DNA from: Leishmania donovani
Lineage: Eukaryota > Euglenozoa > Kinetoplastea > Trypanosomatida > Trypanosomatidae
Direction of reading: 5' to 3'
Assembly (NCBI RefSeq): GCF_000227135.1
Contig: NC_018230.1
Coordinates: forward strand, 69,761 to 133,760
Length of the DNA stretch: 64,000 nucleotides
Under the pieces are notes generated by a model, which was not told the DNA's origin, did no database searches, and saw only the letters and a program-made list of their open reading frames with translations. A program made the position numbers and the translations under genes. Every line of letters starts with the position of its first letter. Position 1 is the stretch's first letter. Below are positions 8,309 to 19,800 of the stretch, piece after piece.

Positions 8309-11300
8309 GGGGGACGAGGATCGGGGCGGGTGCCGTTGTTGCACGAAGCGAGCGAGCGACGCGACGCGGTTGTGGCCAACGGTGAAACGCTTCGCTCCTC
8401 TTCGTCCAGCGGCTGCTGTCACGTACATGTGTGTGCCAGCCACCGGCCACACTCACCCTTATCCGTGCATGAAAAGCGGAGGGGGAGGAGGCGAGAGGGG
8501 CACGTCTGGCGTGCAACAGGTGTGCGCATACTTGCATGCATGCCCATGCCCATGTATCCTCATGTGCGTGTGCCCATACGAGTGCGATACGTCTCCCTGC
8601 CTCTTCCACGTGTTCAACCATCTTTTCGCTGCTCTCCTCCGTGCCCCCGGAGGACAGGGGAGGGCGCATCCATACATGCGCTGAGACGTGCGTGGCATCG
8701 CAAGGCCCAGCGCACGCACACCCCACTGTGTCTGTGTGTGTGTGTGTGTGTGTGTCGAGGGGAATGGGGGGCTGAGTGGGCCCGTTTTTCTGTAACGCGC
8801 GTGCCCATGGCCGGCATCGCGCCATGCGAGGGGGCCGGTGGGTCGAGTGGTGTTTGGGTTCTCGGTGTGTTGTGTGGCAGCGGGACGGTGTGGGCGAAGG
8901 TGGAAGGAAAAAGAGAGGCGGTGTTGCCCACGGCGCTTCCGCCCCGCACGCCTCTCCCCCACTCATCCCCGCCTCCGCTTTAGTCAACATACTCTGCCCC
9001 TTCGTCCATCGTCTCCCTCTTCTCGTCTTGTCGTGTCCGTGAGATGAACCCGGCGAGAGAGCGACGCCCACGCCGTCGGACCGCAAACTTCTGATGTAAC
9101 CCAAAACACACACACACACACGCGCGAGAAGTGAAGAGATCGAGCGCACAAACAACAGTGTACAATGGTGTCTCTCCCTCTTTCGAATCACCGCACTCGT
9201 GTCCGACATCCTCCTTTTGTTGGCGTGCGCTATCACTGTCACCGCGGCCTCCCCTTTCTCTCTCTTTCGCGCTGTGTGAGTTTTTATTTATGCAGGCATG
9301 TGTGCCTGCTTGGCACGTCGACCAGCCCCCTCCTCAACTTCCATCCTCCTCCCTTTCCTCCTGAAATCGGCAGCAGCTCTCGCCAGCACGTTGTGCTGCT
9401 GCCGCTGGCGGCCAAAGGAAAATCTTTCTTTCTGCTCCTGTTCCCTCTTCCATTGTTAGCTAACAGTCATTCTCCATTCCTCCACTGGGCCGTGTGCCAC
9501 CTCCGATCACGGAACACACAGACACCCCACCCTCACTCCCTCTTCCGTATCTCTGAGTCCGCGCCTTCACAAGCTGCAACTCTCGGTCGTCGTTTCTAAC
9601 CCGTTGCCATCGTGCGTGCCGTCACATCTCTGCATCTCTCGCGCCCGTGTACGTACTGGTGTGCACGCGTGCCATCCCCCCCCCCCCATCCTACCCTGTG
9701 CGCACCCCTGGCCAATAGCCCTGCCCTTCTTTTCCGCCTTGACACTCCAGTAGTCCTCTTCTCGGCCTCAACGTATCTGTCATCCACCTCGTCAGCAGCA
9801 CCGTCTGTCGCGTGAACGCAGCGCGACCGTGTGCCATCAGCCGTGAGCGGCGAGAGGACAGACTGCCGCTCACCGACAAGCAAGCCGGAGGCGGACAGCG
9901 AAGAGAGAAAAACGAAAGCGAGAAGGCGAAGGGTTGTACGCGGACGACGTTGGAATCGCAAGAACGCGCCCGCACGCATGCGCGCCGCCGACAACGCGTC
10001 GCGACGGTAGCTTCTCTGATATCATTGCGGCTGTGGTGCTCACAGCCCTGCTCTTGCCGTCGCCCTCCACCTCTCTGAGTTGATGTTGTTGTGGAATCGG
10101 GTGCCTGAGCATCACCGCCACCCCACTTCCCTCCTCACCTTGGCTGCACGGCACTCGGCAGGGCTTCCGCCGCACGGGTCGAACCGGCAGGGCGGTGATG
10201 CGACTCTGCTGTCCCGGCATACGCGGCCTCCCTTGTCTGTCCTTTTTTTTTTCGTTCGTTTCCTCTTCTTCTAGGGTGGGGTGGGGAGTGGCTGTTGGCT
10301 TCCCTCTCGGAGCGTGTGTGTGTGTGTGCGTGTGTTCACCTATTGGCCGAGTTTCGCGTGGCACGCACGCACCGGCCGTCCCGGCTCACATCTATCAGCC
10401 CTTGCGTTCAACACTCAACACTCCACACACACGCACACGCACACGCACACGCACACGCACACACATCCCCTCCCCTTCTCTCTCTATCGGCCCGCTGTTT
10501 TCGTGGTGATCATTGTCGTTGTGCGTTGTCGATCAAGTAGAACACGTACGAAGGTGACGTGTGTCGCGCTCTGGACTGTACTCCGCCGTGCTTGCTCGCC
10601 GCCACCAACATCTCTTCCTGCTCCTGTTTCGCTCTCTCTTTCCCACATACTAGCTCCTTTACTTGCTTGGCTACATCGTGTTGCGTCCTCCGCACATATA
10701 TTCCTCTGACTTCCTTGTCTGCCTCTCTCCGTCGCTCGCGCACGCGTCCGTCCGCGTCACGCTGCTCCGAAGAAAATACGAGCACGCCGTCGCTCTTCCG
10801 TGCGTTGTGTAGGTTTCGCTGTGGCAATTTCTTTTTTTTTCTCTGTTCGGCGTTGCGTGTCTTTACATCGCCGTCGTTGTCGTTCCTCCTCTGCTGCTTG
10901 TGTGTGCGCCTGTCTGTGAGCGCGCGCTCGAAACTTCATTTGCTCTGCTCCTCCTCACCCCACAAGCCCGATCCTCGCCACTGGAGACGCGCACTCCGCC
11001 CTCTCTTTCAGTTTTCCCTACAGCATCGACCCCCTCCCCCACTCCCCGCCCTCTCTCTCTCCCTGTGCGTGCGTGCGTGTGCGTGTACTTGAGCCGCATC
11101 TCGTGTCGCGGAGCGCTTCTCTTCGGTCGTGTTGCGTCTCTGTTGTGTTTTGTTCCCGTTGTGAGACCTCCAGGCGTGGGGCACCTGCGCCCCCTCCTGT
11201 CCTTCGGTGGGACACACACGCACGTGCACACGCACCCGCATCTCCGCAACCCTGCTCTGTTGTGCCGTTGTCTTGGGCATTGTTTTGGCGCCATCTCTTC

Positions 11301-12550
11301 CCCCGTCCCCGTCTTCCCTCCGCCTCCGCCCTCTTTCCTGTTCGTGTGCGCGCGTGTCTGCGGACGCTGTCGGCATCAGCGAGACGCGCGCACGCGCCCA
11401 CGGGAAGGAACACATTCGCAGAGGCGCTGCACCACAACGAAGAATCCGCTCGTTTCCGTCACTGGTGCGTCCGCGCTTACCTACGCCTTGTCCACGGTCC
11501 ATCGCTCGCTACTGCGGCGTACTGTGTCCACGTCACGCAGGCCGCCCTTCTCCTCCTGCTTCTTCTCCGCCCGGCGTGTATCCACTCGTCTTAGGCCTTG
11601 GCTTTTTCTTCTTTTTTTCTATACCCCCGATCGCACTTCCGGCTGCCCCCTCCCCCTGTACACGGGCTCACACGTTCGCTCCTTCACCCCTCCCCCCCAT
11701 ACACACACACACATCCCCCTGCCTCTTCCTACGGCTTTCGTGTTCGCTTATTGCTTGTTGTTGGTCCCTCTCCGTCCTCCCAGTGGCCGCCGTCTTCGTC
11801 CCGCTTCTCTCTGCCTGTGTGCGTGCACGTGTCTGTCTGCGGGAACGCCTCTTGTTCGTTGCTGTTCGTTTCTTCTTCGAGGTGTGCGGGAGGGGGAGCG
11901 GGGAGGGGACGACGGCGTGAGCAGCAAGAGCGCGCACGCCAGCCTGCATCTGCCAAAGCCTCCCACCCCTCACCCTCTTCCCCGATCGCCACACGCGGTG
12001 TTGGAGCGCGCAGCCCCCACGCCGCGTCTCGCGCGCCCTGGCATCTCCCTCCTCCATTCTTGTACACACGTCTCTCCTTACCTTTCGTGTATCAGTCATT
12101 GACTCCACCCGTTTCTTTTTTTTTCTTTCGCTCGTTGCTGCTGCTGTTTTCCCTGCGCGTGTGCTTCGTTGTCTCCTCCCTTGTCTCAGCGTCCCCCGCT
12201 GCCGTAGGCTCGAAGACGTCGCCACGACGGCTGCGTCATGCACGATTGAAGCCTCCTCCTTTATTCATTGGCTTACGTCTCCTGCGTGCGTGTGCGTGTG
12301 CGTGTGCGTGTGCGCCATCACCGTACCTCTATTCTTCTACGTCTTCGTCTCTATCCTCCACACACACACACACACTCCTCCCCATCTTCCCCGTGCGCGT
12401 GTGGTGTTGTGGGGGCGCACGTTGTTCCGCTACGGCATGCGTCCCCGCCCACCGACACGCGCCCCACCCCCTCCCCCTTCTAAAAGTGGCGTCCTGTCGC
12501 GCGAACAAGAGCAGTGCGCACCTCAAAACTGAGACGAGGACGCATACCCG
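8309..12550 (+). other. 4.2-kb spacer rich in microsatellites and polypyrimidine
   Basis: No gene supported. It holds (TG)n near 8733-8756, (CA)n near 9106-9122, a hexameric CACACG array at 10423-10465, and nearly continuous C/T-rich sequence from about 9170 to 12480. The pyrimidine block ends with CCCCTTCTAAAAG (AG 12485-12486), a candidate trans-splice acceptor 64 nt before the next ATG. Long open frames here encode only Pro/Ser/Leu-rich or His-Thr repeat sequence and are by-products of composition. Confidence 0.6.
10423..10465 (+). repeat. (CACACG)n hexamer microsatellite
   Basis: CA dinucleotides lead into about five near-perfect CACACG units, then CA again. It lies in the pyrimidine-rich spacer upstream of the large low-complexity gene. 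Confidence 0.8.
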
Positions 12551-15500
12551 ATGCAGGCATCCGCAGACAGCAACAGCCCCACGCGCCCCCTAAGCGCAGC
12601 CGTCGCGGAGGCGGCAGCACCGACGGCGGAACGCTCCGCCGGCGTCATGGCGGAGGGCATCAGCGGCAACACCGCCGCTGTTCCGACCGGCGCTAACACC
12701 AGCGACACTACAAGGGCTGTCGAACACGTTGTGGATGAACGCACGCCGCCTCTCGTCGCTGCGCCGGCGTCGTCAGCGGAGGGGCTAGCCAAGCTCCTCA
12801 CCATGTGCCTCGATCGCATATGCCGCCTTGAAGAGCGGCAAGCGCACGGAGAGGCGCGGCAGTGCATCTTCGATACCGCCCTAAAAGCTCTGTTCATGCA
12901 GGCATACGGGCGGCAGCCGCAGCAGCAGTCATGTCGACAGGCAGCTGTAGAAGCGCACGGTGAGGATGGCGATGCCAAGGGCAGTGACGCACACGATCGT
13001 GAGCGCAGCGAGCAGTATCTCTGCAGTCGCCATACCACCAGCTGTCGCACCTCGCCGTGGTCGCACGTGAATCGACCATCGGCTCTCGGTGGCAGCAGCA
13101 ACAGCCACCACAGCGACGATGGCTATGATCGCGCAGCAGCGTCATCGGAGTCGCACTCACAGCAGCGCTGCCGCCGGCACCGCCCACTCCGCTACACGCA
13201 GGGATCCGACATGCACAGACCGTACGGCGCCGACGCGCCGGCCTCTTCGTTGGAGTCCACGGCGCCCGCTGACACATCCGCTGCTGCTGCTACTGCTGCG
13301 GGGGCAGCTGTGAAGGGAAGCGAGAGAGACAACGTCCACATGAATCACAGCACTGGCAGCCAACATCACCGTCACCAGAGCCCTGGCGCTGTAGCATCCA
13401 CAGGCGCGATCCCTTCGCCGTCCCCTGCTGGCCTCGCCAACACCAAGTGGAAGGAGGCGAGCAGTGGCACCGGCGCAGGTGTCGGGGGCGGATGTGCGCA
13501 TGCTGTCCCCTCCGCAACTGCTGCTGGCAACTACCGGAATACACTCACGGCATCTGCGGCGGTAGCGAGTGGCAGCACCAACGAGCCGCCGATGATATCG
13601 CACTTTGGTTCCTCTTCCGGCGGCGGTGGCGGTCGCCAGCGGCAGGGCTCTCTCGTCACAGTTGTCAGCCCAACGCACACGTCACAGGCGGAGGCGCACG
13701 CCATCGCGGCGTCGGAGCTGATCTCCGCTGGCGCCAGCAGTGCCCCTGCAAGCGCAACGCCAATGAACGGCTTCACATGGGCAGCTCCAGTGACGCTGTT
13801 CTCTTCGTCGGAGAACTCTCGTTGCTCTACGCCGGTCGAGTTCCACATGTCAGCGCGTTCGTCATCCCAGCAGCAGCAGCAGCAACCCCCCACGCAGCCG
13901 TCGACGGAGGAGTGGTCATCGTGTAACAGCCGGCACCTAGCAGAACGCGCTGAAGAGATCACTCATGATGGGCCAGACATTGCTCCTTCGGCGCATCCGC
14001 AGCAGCAGCGTGGCAGCCGACGGCACCTACGCTCGTCGCTCACGCACCTGGCACCCCTCGCCGATCACCCTCAGCATCCGTCAGCACGGCTCCATCTACA
14101 GCCGACATATCGCAAAGGCGAGGACCGCGAGGACCGCGAGGACCGCGAGTCGAGCTCTTCCTCTAGGCTCGCCGCCACGGCCTTACGAAGCGCCGGCAGT
14201 ACCGCGACCAGCTCCGCCGCGCACACTGGCGATGAACTGGACGCGCTCTACCACGCGCTGAGCACCCCTCATCCCACCGCATCTTCTCCTGCCTCCTCAG
14301 AGTCCGCAGCCACCAGCGGAGTTCAGGCAACTGGGATGCCGCCTCGCAAGGTGCAGTTTCCTGTCGGCATGGACAACGCTACCGCTATCAACGAGTTGTT
14401 CGCCCAGGCAGTGCAGAACACGATGGAGACGACACGTATGAAGGATAACCTCACGGTTCTCGTGCGCAGCGTGCGCGAGGAGCGCGAGAAGCGGCGTCGG
14501 CTTCAGCGGCGCGAGGGGTCAGCCGTTCAGAGGCTCTTTCAACGGGTCTTGGAAATGTCGTCGGTGATGTTGCGGCTGCAGCGGGCAGTGCGACGGCTAG
14601 CGCTGGAGGCAAGCAGCGGTCGCGCCGCTGAAGCTGCAGGCTGGCACCACCACCACCACCACAACAGCAGCCACCGTCGGCGTCGTGGTGTGGATAGCAG
14701 CAGGAGCGCCGGCGTCGGCGATCAGGGCGAAGATGGCGCTACTTGCGATGGTGACGTCGACGACGGTGAGAACGAGTGGCACGAGCACTTGTGCGCGTCC
14801 TTCTCGACGGCCTCCGTGGCCATCTCTCGCAGTCGCAGGAGCTGCAGCGTCAGCGGAAGCGGCCATCGACAAAATATCAGTGACCGCTCGGGGAACGTCG
14901 GGTACGCGGCCCTCGCGGCGCCGTTCTCCTCGTGCGGGTCTCTCTCCGCCGGATGTGAGCGCGTCGTGCCGGCCGTCGGTTCGCCGTGGCTTTCATCGCT
15001 CAGCACGCAGTGCTCAACGGACGTGGCGCGCGGTGAGGCCATTCCAGGCCGCGGTGGTGCGGCGACCACGGGCACAGCCACCAGCACGCCGGTAGTCGAC
15101 GGTGTGTGCAACACGCCGACGTCGCCTGTCCCATCTGGTACGCTTTCTTTTCAGCAACTCGCCGGGGCCACTGCTGTAACGGCAGCAGCGGCCCTTCCCA
15201 AGATCATCTCCAGCAGCAGTTCTCTCCATTCCTTGGTCACCGCGAGCGCCGCCATCACCACCAATGTGAACACTACGACAGCAACTACCATCACCACAAC
15301 GGCTACGACATCACGTGCAGCCAGCGCGACGTTGGTGCCGCAGTCGATGGTGTCATCATTGGTGAGCGTGCCACGGCAAGAGCGCCCGCCCTCGCCGCTG
15401 CTGTCGCCGCCCGCGATGCTGGACGTGTGCGCCACGGAGAGCAGGAGCAGCGCCGTCACCAGCGACTCATCCGTCGTGCCGGCGCTGTCCATAACGGACG

Positions 15501-18500
15501 TGCGCTTCGGGCTGGCGCTCTCCCTGCACGCCAGTGCCGCCGAGGACGAACTCCCTGCTCCGGCTCCCGCTGCCGCGGCCCGCCGCGGCAGCGCTGGCCC
15601 CCGTGCAGAGGGCGCCAGGAACAGCACGACCCCTGATGCAGACGCGTGTAGTGGCGGCCGCTCGGGTCAGCGGTCGGAGGTGTATGGTGCACATCCCGAC
15701 GGCGTGAAGGTCACGGAGCCGCAGAAGGCGCAGCGGCATCTCACACAACCGCTGCAGCAACAACAACGCTGTCAAGACGTATCCGGTGGGTCGTCGGCTC
15801 TGTCGTCTACCTCTTCGCGGTGCCGCCAACGAGAACACAGCATGCGGCGAGCAGCCCCTGGGGCTATCGCCACGACGGCGGTGCCGATGCCCATTCCTGG
15901 TGGGATCCAGCACTCTTTCGCGAGGGCGCGGCACCCACCTGCGCCGCCGCCGCCGCGGCAGGCCACCTCGTCGCGCAAGAGTCCCGCATCTGCCTTCGCA
16001 GGCGCGAGCTCGGCTGCGGCTCGTGGAAGCAGCAGTGGCAGCAGCAGCGTGTCGGCGCGGCGCCTGCTCGATGATCTAAACAGCGAGCACCGCAGCGGCG
16101 CCGTCACCGGGGCGAGTACCGTCGTGGACGTCGCCGCTGAAGTCGGCACCAAGGGCCACGGTGGCAGCAGTGGCATTGGGGCTGTAAACACGACGACCGC
16201 TGCCAGCGCCGACTCCCCTGTGGCGTCGCTGGCATCCTCCGTTGCCGCACTCAAGCTCACCGGCTCTGCAGCCAGTCTAGTGTGCCGCACGTCGAACGCC
16301 GCGACGGCGACGACACTGGCTCAGCCGGCAAGCACACCGGTGACAGCCAGGCCGCGATCAAGGCAGCAGAGGAGCGAAGCCAGCGTTGCCAAGCCGTCAC
16401 CCGGGCGACGAGAGGCGAGGCGGCCGTGGAGCGGTCTCATCCAATCCGCCGGCTCCGCCACACCCCGCAGCAAGGCACCTGCTGCCGATTGTCGCGGCAA
16501 CATGAGGGACGATGCCTGCGGTGCGGACGCGGCGGGTAGCACTGCCCTGCAAGGCCGCGAAGACCTGCCGACATGGCGCGACGCGGCTACCAGCGCATCG
16601 CCCACACATAGCAGCAGTGATCGCAGCCCCAGCTCGCACCCGCAGCACAGTCTGTTATCGTCGTGGCTACAGAGCCCTCCCGTCCGAGTGGCAACGGCCG
16701 CGGGCGGTGACGACAAGACCATACTGAGCCCCGTCACGCCAACCGGTGCCACTGCCATGACCGCCGGTGGTGAGAGACGGTGCCGACCCTCCGCTGGCGC
16801 ACATCGGTCCCACAGCAGCAGCGGAAGCATCGCCTCTACACCACCACGACGGCTGAAGGCCCCGCTGGCCCCCTCTCCGACCAGCACCGCCGCCGTCGGC
16901 GCGCTCCTCGCGCGCTTCTCGTCGCGGAGCTTGAAGTTTCAGCAGACGCAGCCCGTTGTCCCCATCGCGGTCGCGCATCATCCGCGGCAGCTGCTGCAGA
17001 CGACTGCCACCTCTCACCAGGCGAGGAAGTGGACCTCCATTCCCTTGCTGTCGTCGGCCACGGTGTCAGGGACGCTGCCACACGTGCCGATGGTGGCGTC
17101 CGTGAAGTCGGCCAGCAGCTTCCTACGCATCACTCCGATCCTTCTCTCATCAAGTACGGCCCACCCGGCCTCCCCGGTGTCGCCCCTAGTCACCGGAAGC
17201 TCCGCGTCTGCGGGGACTGGTGCTGGTGGCAGCGGCGCGACCCCTGGGCGCCTTCCCGCGTGCATCGCGCAGCCCGTGTCACCGCTCTCGTCGACGAGCC
17301 GCCTCGGCCAGTACCACCGCCCGCACTCCAGCAGGGCCCTGCACTTCAGTACCAACTGCAGCGGCAACAACATGAACGCCTCCCTCGCGGCGCCCTGCAC
17401 GCCGCCTCCCACGCCACCGCACGGCCACCCGCCGAGCCTGGCGCACCAGCAGTCTCGTGATGCGGCGGTGCAATCGCAGCATGCAGTCGTCCTTTCCCGC
17501 AGCGTCGCCGCCCTCATGCAGACGACGAAGACGCTACCACGCGTGGTCGTGTCCCCGCCCTCGCCGTCACGGTCGCCGCGTGTGACACCCTTGAGTGGTC
17601 CGAGGCGCACCAAACCACTGACCCCAGCAGCGGCAACGCCAGCGTCATCGCAGCCGGCGCGATCAGGCTACGAAGCTAAAACCCTGGCAAGGGCTGCCGT
17701 ATCCCCGACCGGGAAGACACAGCAACCGGCCAACTCTGCCAAGGTCTGTGGCAAGGCAAAACAAGCACCGCCAAGCTCACCTCTTGCCGGATGCGAAAGT
17801 GCTGCTGTGGCAAGAGGTGCTGTGACGCACCAGCAAGCACTCTGCTCGTCATCTCTCGTGGCCCACCACCCGTGCTCGAACCCCCTACAGCTAACAGATG
17901 ATCCCGGCCACCGACAGCAGCAGCGGCGGCTGCAGACGTCGTGCTCTGCGCAGGAGAGACGCAGCAGTCGACGTGCTCGCGCGGGTCTGCCGCCGCCACT
18001 GTCCGTTGAAACACTCTCAGACGCATCCGTCTCCGCGCTGCGCACGAGCAGCGTGGGGACAACCGGGTCGATGGACGTCGAGAAAGGCGTTAAGAAGGGC
18101 GACGTCGGTGACGGCGTGAGCGGGCTAGCGATGCACAATCATGGCGGGGGCAGCTGCGCCACACTGGTCACCCTCTCTGCCGTCGCAGATGCTGGTCAAA
18201 ACCGAGGCTACTCGGCGCAGCTGCACCCGCCGGAGCTGATCGCGGAGGGGGGGCAGGAAAAGAGCGGTAGAGAACGATCAACGCCTGCCGCTGCGGCGGT
18301 GACATCGTTGCCGGCTACCCCGACTGCAGTGGCGGCCGCAAGCGTGGCCGGCGTCATGCGCAGCGCCAACCGCATTAGCAGCGCCTCCGATGCCGACGTG
18401 GACAGGGCCGCCGGTCTGGAGGCCGGAAAGCATGTGGATAACGACGACGACAGCTCTTTCCAGCACGCACTCCGACGAATACCGTTGCAGCCGCAGCAAC

Positions 18501-18784
18501 AGCAGCAGCGCCGGCGACCTCTGGGCGACGTGAACGCTGCAGAGCAGCCACCCATTTGCTTTTCCTTCCTGTTCGACGCCAGCACACCTGTTTCCATGCT
18601 CTCGAGCGCGCTGCAGCGCAACCGAAGCTCCTTGAGCCAGCAGCAGCAGCACCACTCACTGGCCGCTGCCAGCGTTGGTCCTGCATCTGCCATGCACAAC
18701 GCCGCATCGCACGACTCCTCCGCCTCGTCTTCGCATACGCCGACACCCACCATGACGTCTCCCTCCGACACGCGCTCCTCGTAA
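12551..18784 (+). CDS. Very large low-complexity protein (2077 aa), unknown function
   Basis: I do not recognise this protein. It is dominated by Ser, Ala, Thr, Gly and Gln with many short homopolymers (Gln, His, Ser). Two parts look structured. One is a short helical segment near residues 78-118 (LAKLLTMCLDRICRLEERQ). The other is a basic, probably coiled-coil segment near residues 600-690, containing INELFAQAVQNTMETTRMKD and VREEREKRRRLQRREGS. A 9-bp tandem gives an EDREDREDRE run at 14120-14149, and a His run lies near 14646-14661. No signal peptide or membrane segment is seen. The start is the first ATG after the predicted acceptor AG at 12485-12486. Most of the chain is likely disordered; a cytoskeletal or regulatory scaffold is a guess. 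The uninterrupted 6.2-kb frame at high GC supports it as real. Confidence 0.8.
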   Translation: MQASADSNSPTRPLSAAVAEAAAPTAERSAGVMAEGISGNTAAVPTGANTSDTTRAVEHVVDERTPPLVAAPASSAEGLAKLLTMCLDRICRLEERQAHGEARQCIFDTALKALFMQAYGRQPQQQSCRQAAVEAHGEDGDAKGSDAHDRERSEQYLCSRHTTSCRTSPWSHVNRPSALGGSSNSHHSDDGYDRAAASSESHSQQRCRRHRPLRYTQGSDMHRPYGADAPASSLESTAPADTSAAAATAAGAAVKGSERDNVHMNHSTGSQHHRHQSPGAVASTGAIPSPSPAGLANTKWKEASSGTGAGVGGGCAHAVPSATAAGNYRNTLTASAAVASGSTNEPPMISHFGSSSGGGGGRQRQGSLVTVVSPTHTSQAEAHAIAASELISAGASSAPASATPMNGFTWAAPVTLFSSSENSRCSTPVEFHMSARSSSQQQQQQPPTQPSTEEWSSCNSRHLAERAEEITHDGPDIAPSAHPQQQRGSRRHLRSSLTHLAPLADHPQHPSARLHLQPTYRKGEDREDREDRESSSSSRLAATALRSAGSTATSSAAHTGDELDALYHALSTPHPTASSPASSESAATSGVQATGMPPRKVQFPVGMDNATAINELFAQAVQNTMETTRMKDNLTVLVRSVREEREKRRRLQRREGSAVQRLFQRVLEMSSVMLRLQRAVRRLALEASSGRAAEAAGWHHHHHHNSSHRRRRGVDSSRSAGVGDQGEDGATCDGDVDDGENEWHEHLCASFSTASVAISRSRRSCSVSGSGHRQNISDRSGNVGYAALAAPFSSCGSLSAGCERVVPAVGSPWLSSLSTQCSTDVARGEAIPGRGGAATTGTATSTPVVDGVCNTPTSPVPSGTLSFQQLAGATAVTAAAALPKIISSSSSLHSLVTASAAITTNVNTTTATTITTTATTSRAASATLVPQSMVSSLVSVPRQERPPSPLLSPPAMLDVCATESRSSAVTSDSSVVPALSITDVRFGLALSLHASAAEDELPAPAPAAAARRGSAGPRAEGARNSTTPDADACSGGRSGQRSEVYGAHPDGVKVTEPQKAQRHLTQPLQQQQRCQDVSGGSSALSSTSSRCRQREHSMRRAAPGAIATTAVPMPIPGGIQHSFARARHPPAPPPPRQATSSRKSPASAFAGASSAAARGSSSGSSSVSARRLLDDLNSEHRSGAVTGASTVVDVAAEVGTKGHGGSSGIGAVNTTTAASADSPVASLASSVAALKLTGSAASLVCRTSNAATATTLAQPASTPVTARPRSRQQRSEASVAKPSPGRREARRPWSGLIQSAGSATPRSKAPAADCRGNMRDDACGADAAGSTALQGREDLPTWRDAATSASPTHSSSDRSPSSHPQHSLLSSWLQSPPVRVATAAGGDDKTILSPVTPTGATAMTAGGERRCRPSAGAHRSHSSSGSIASTPPRRLKAPLAPSPTSTAAVGALLARFSSRSLKFQQTQPVVPIAVAHHPRQLLQTTATSHQARKWTSIPLLSSATVSGTLPHVPMVASVKSASSFLRITPILLSSSTAHPASPVSPLVTGSSASAGTGAGGSGATPGRLPACIAQPVSPLSSTSRLGQYHRPHSSRALHFSTNCSGNNMNASLAAPCTPPPTPPHGHPPSLAHQQSRDAAVQSQHAVVLSRSVAALMQTTKTLPRVVVSPPSPSRSPRVTPLSGPRRTKPLTPAAATPASSQPARSGYEAKTLARAAVSPTGKTQQPANSAKVCGKAKQAPPSSPLAGCESAAVARGAVTHQQALCSSSLVAHHPCSNPLQLTDDPGHRQQQRRLQTSCSAQERRSSRRARAGLPPPLSVETLSDASVSALRTSSVGTTGSMDVEKGVKKGDVGDGVSGLAMHNHGGGSCATLVTLSAVADAGQNRGYSAQLHPPELIAEGGQEKSGRERSTPAAAAVTSLPATPTAVAAASVAGVMRSANRISSASDADVDRAAGLEAGKHVDNDDDSSFQHALRRIPLQPQQQQQRRRPLGDVNAAEQPPICFSFLFDASTPVSMLSSALQRNRSSLSQQQQHHSLAAASVGPASAMHNAASHDSSASSSHTPTPTMTSPSDTRSS
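14120..14149 (+). repeat. Three-copy 9-bp coding repeat (GAGGACCGC)
   Basis: Three exact units in frame within the large low-complexity gene encode Glu-Asp-Arg triplets. The length is likely to vary among strains. Confidence 0.8.
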
Positions 18785-19800
18785 ATCGAGAGTGTTAAAG
18801 GTGCCGGTCGGTGCGGTGTATGGACTTTTCAAGGCGGACGAACAGATAGCGGCGGAGGGCGACGTCGGTGCGCCTACACACGCGTGGCGAAGGCTGTCGC
18901 GCACCCCGCACATACACGCACACACAAGCATGCATACATGCCAACGGTGGAGTAGCACCCCTCCCCTGTGTGCTGCATCATGCCCTCTCTCTCCCAATCT
19001 CTTACCCTCAGCTGTCCATTGTATACTCTTTCGGGGAGTTGTTTGCTTCGCGTGCTTGGCGGTTGGGGCTCGTGTGTGTGTGTGTGTGTGGTGATGGTGG
19101 TGGTGTGCATGTGTGATTGCACGGTGACGTTGATGGAGGATGAGGATCATCATGAGGGTGGCAACTACACGTCCGCGTCTCGGAGCTCGTCGCTCAGACG
19201 GAGAAACCAACAGAGAAAAAAAAAAACACCAACGCAGCCGACGCTGCAAAGGCGAAGGCACTGGATGTATACGCGTGGGCGCATACCTGCGTGTCTGTGG
19301 AACGCGAGCATCACGCAGGCAAGCAGTATGCCCTTCCTTTTGAGGCGGCGTGTGGGGACGCCACAAGGTACACCTCGGCGTCGCCTCCGTGCGCGCATGT
19401 GTATGCGCGAGTACGCACATGCTCAGCCTCTACCTTTCTTCTTGTTGTGACCTTCCCTGCGCCCCCTCCCCCTTCACCACCGACCAACACACGTACATCT
19501 CTACGTCCACGCGCCCGCCATGCACACCGAAGCCAACGTGCTGTGGGCTTCTTGGCAGTAGAAAGTAGAAGTGCGTCGCAGAGTGGAACGGAAAAGGCGA
19601 AAAGCAGGCAAGCAAACTCTTGATCTCTCCCCGCCTGCGTGCGTGTGCGCCTCACCACCACCACCACCGCCACCACTAACACCATCAACAGCACCCTCCC
19701 TTTTGGCGCCCCGCGCTCGTTTCTCTCTCCCCATCATCGACGTGCGCAGAGACGCACACGTAGACAACCGCTACGTGCGTTGCTTTACGTCTACTCGTGT
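18785..19800 (+). other. Spacer with predicted trans-splice acceptor at 19748-19749
   Basis: Non-coding. It has (GT)n near 19071-19090 and CA-rich patches. A C/T-rich stretch (about 19715-19735) is followed by GTGCGCAG, with AG at 19748-19749. No ATG lies between that AG and 19801, which supports the start chosen for the next gene. Confidence 0.6.

Noticed and set aside
8133..9242. 369-codon minus-strand open frame in the spacer
   Set aside because: It spans (CA)n and (TG)n repeats giving His-Thr runs and overlaps the 3' end of the hydroxylase pseudogene; no codon-use or domain support.
10900..12102. 400-codon plus-strand open frame
   Set aside because: The translation is Pro/Ser/Leu/Cys-rich from a polypyrimidine block; other frames are open as well, so composition explains it.
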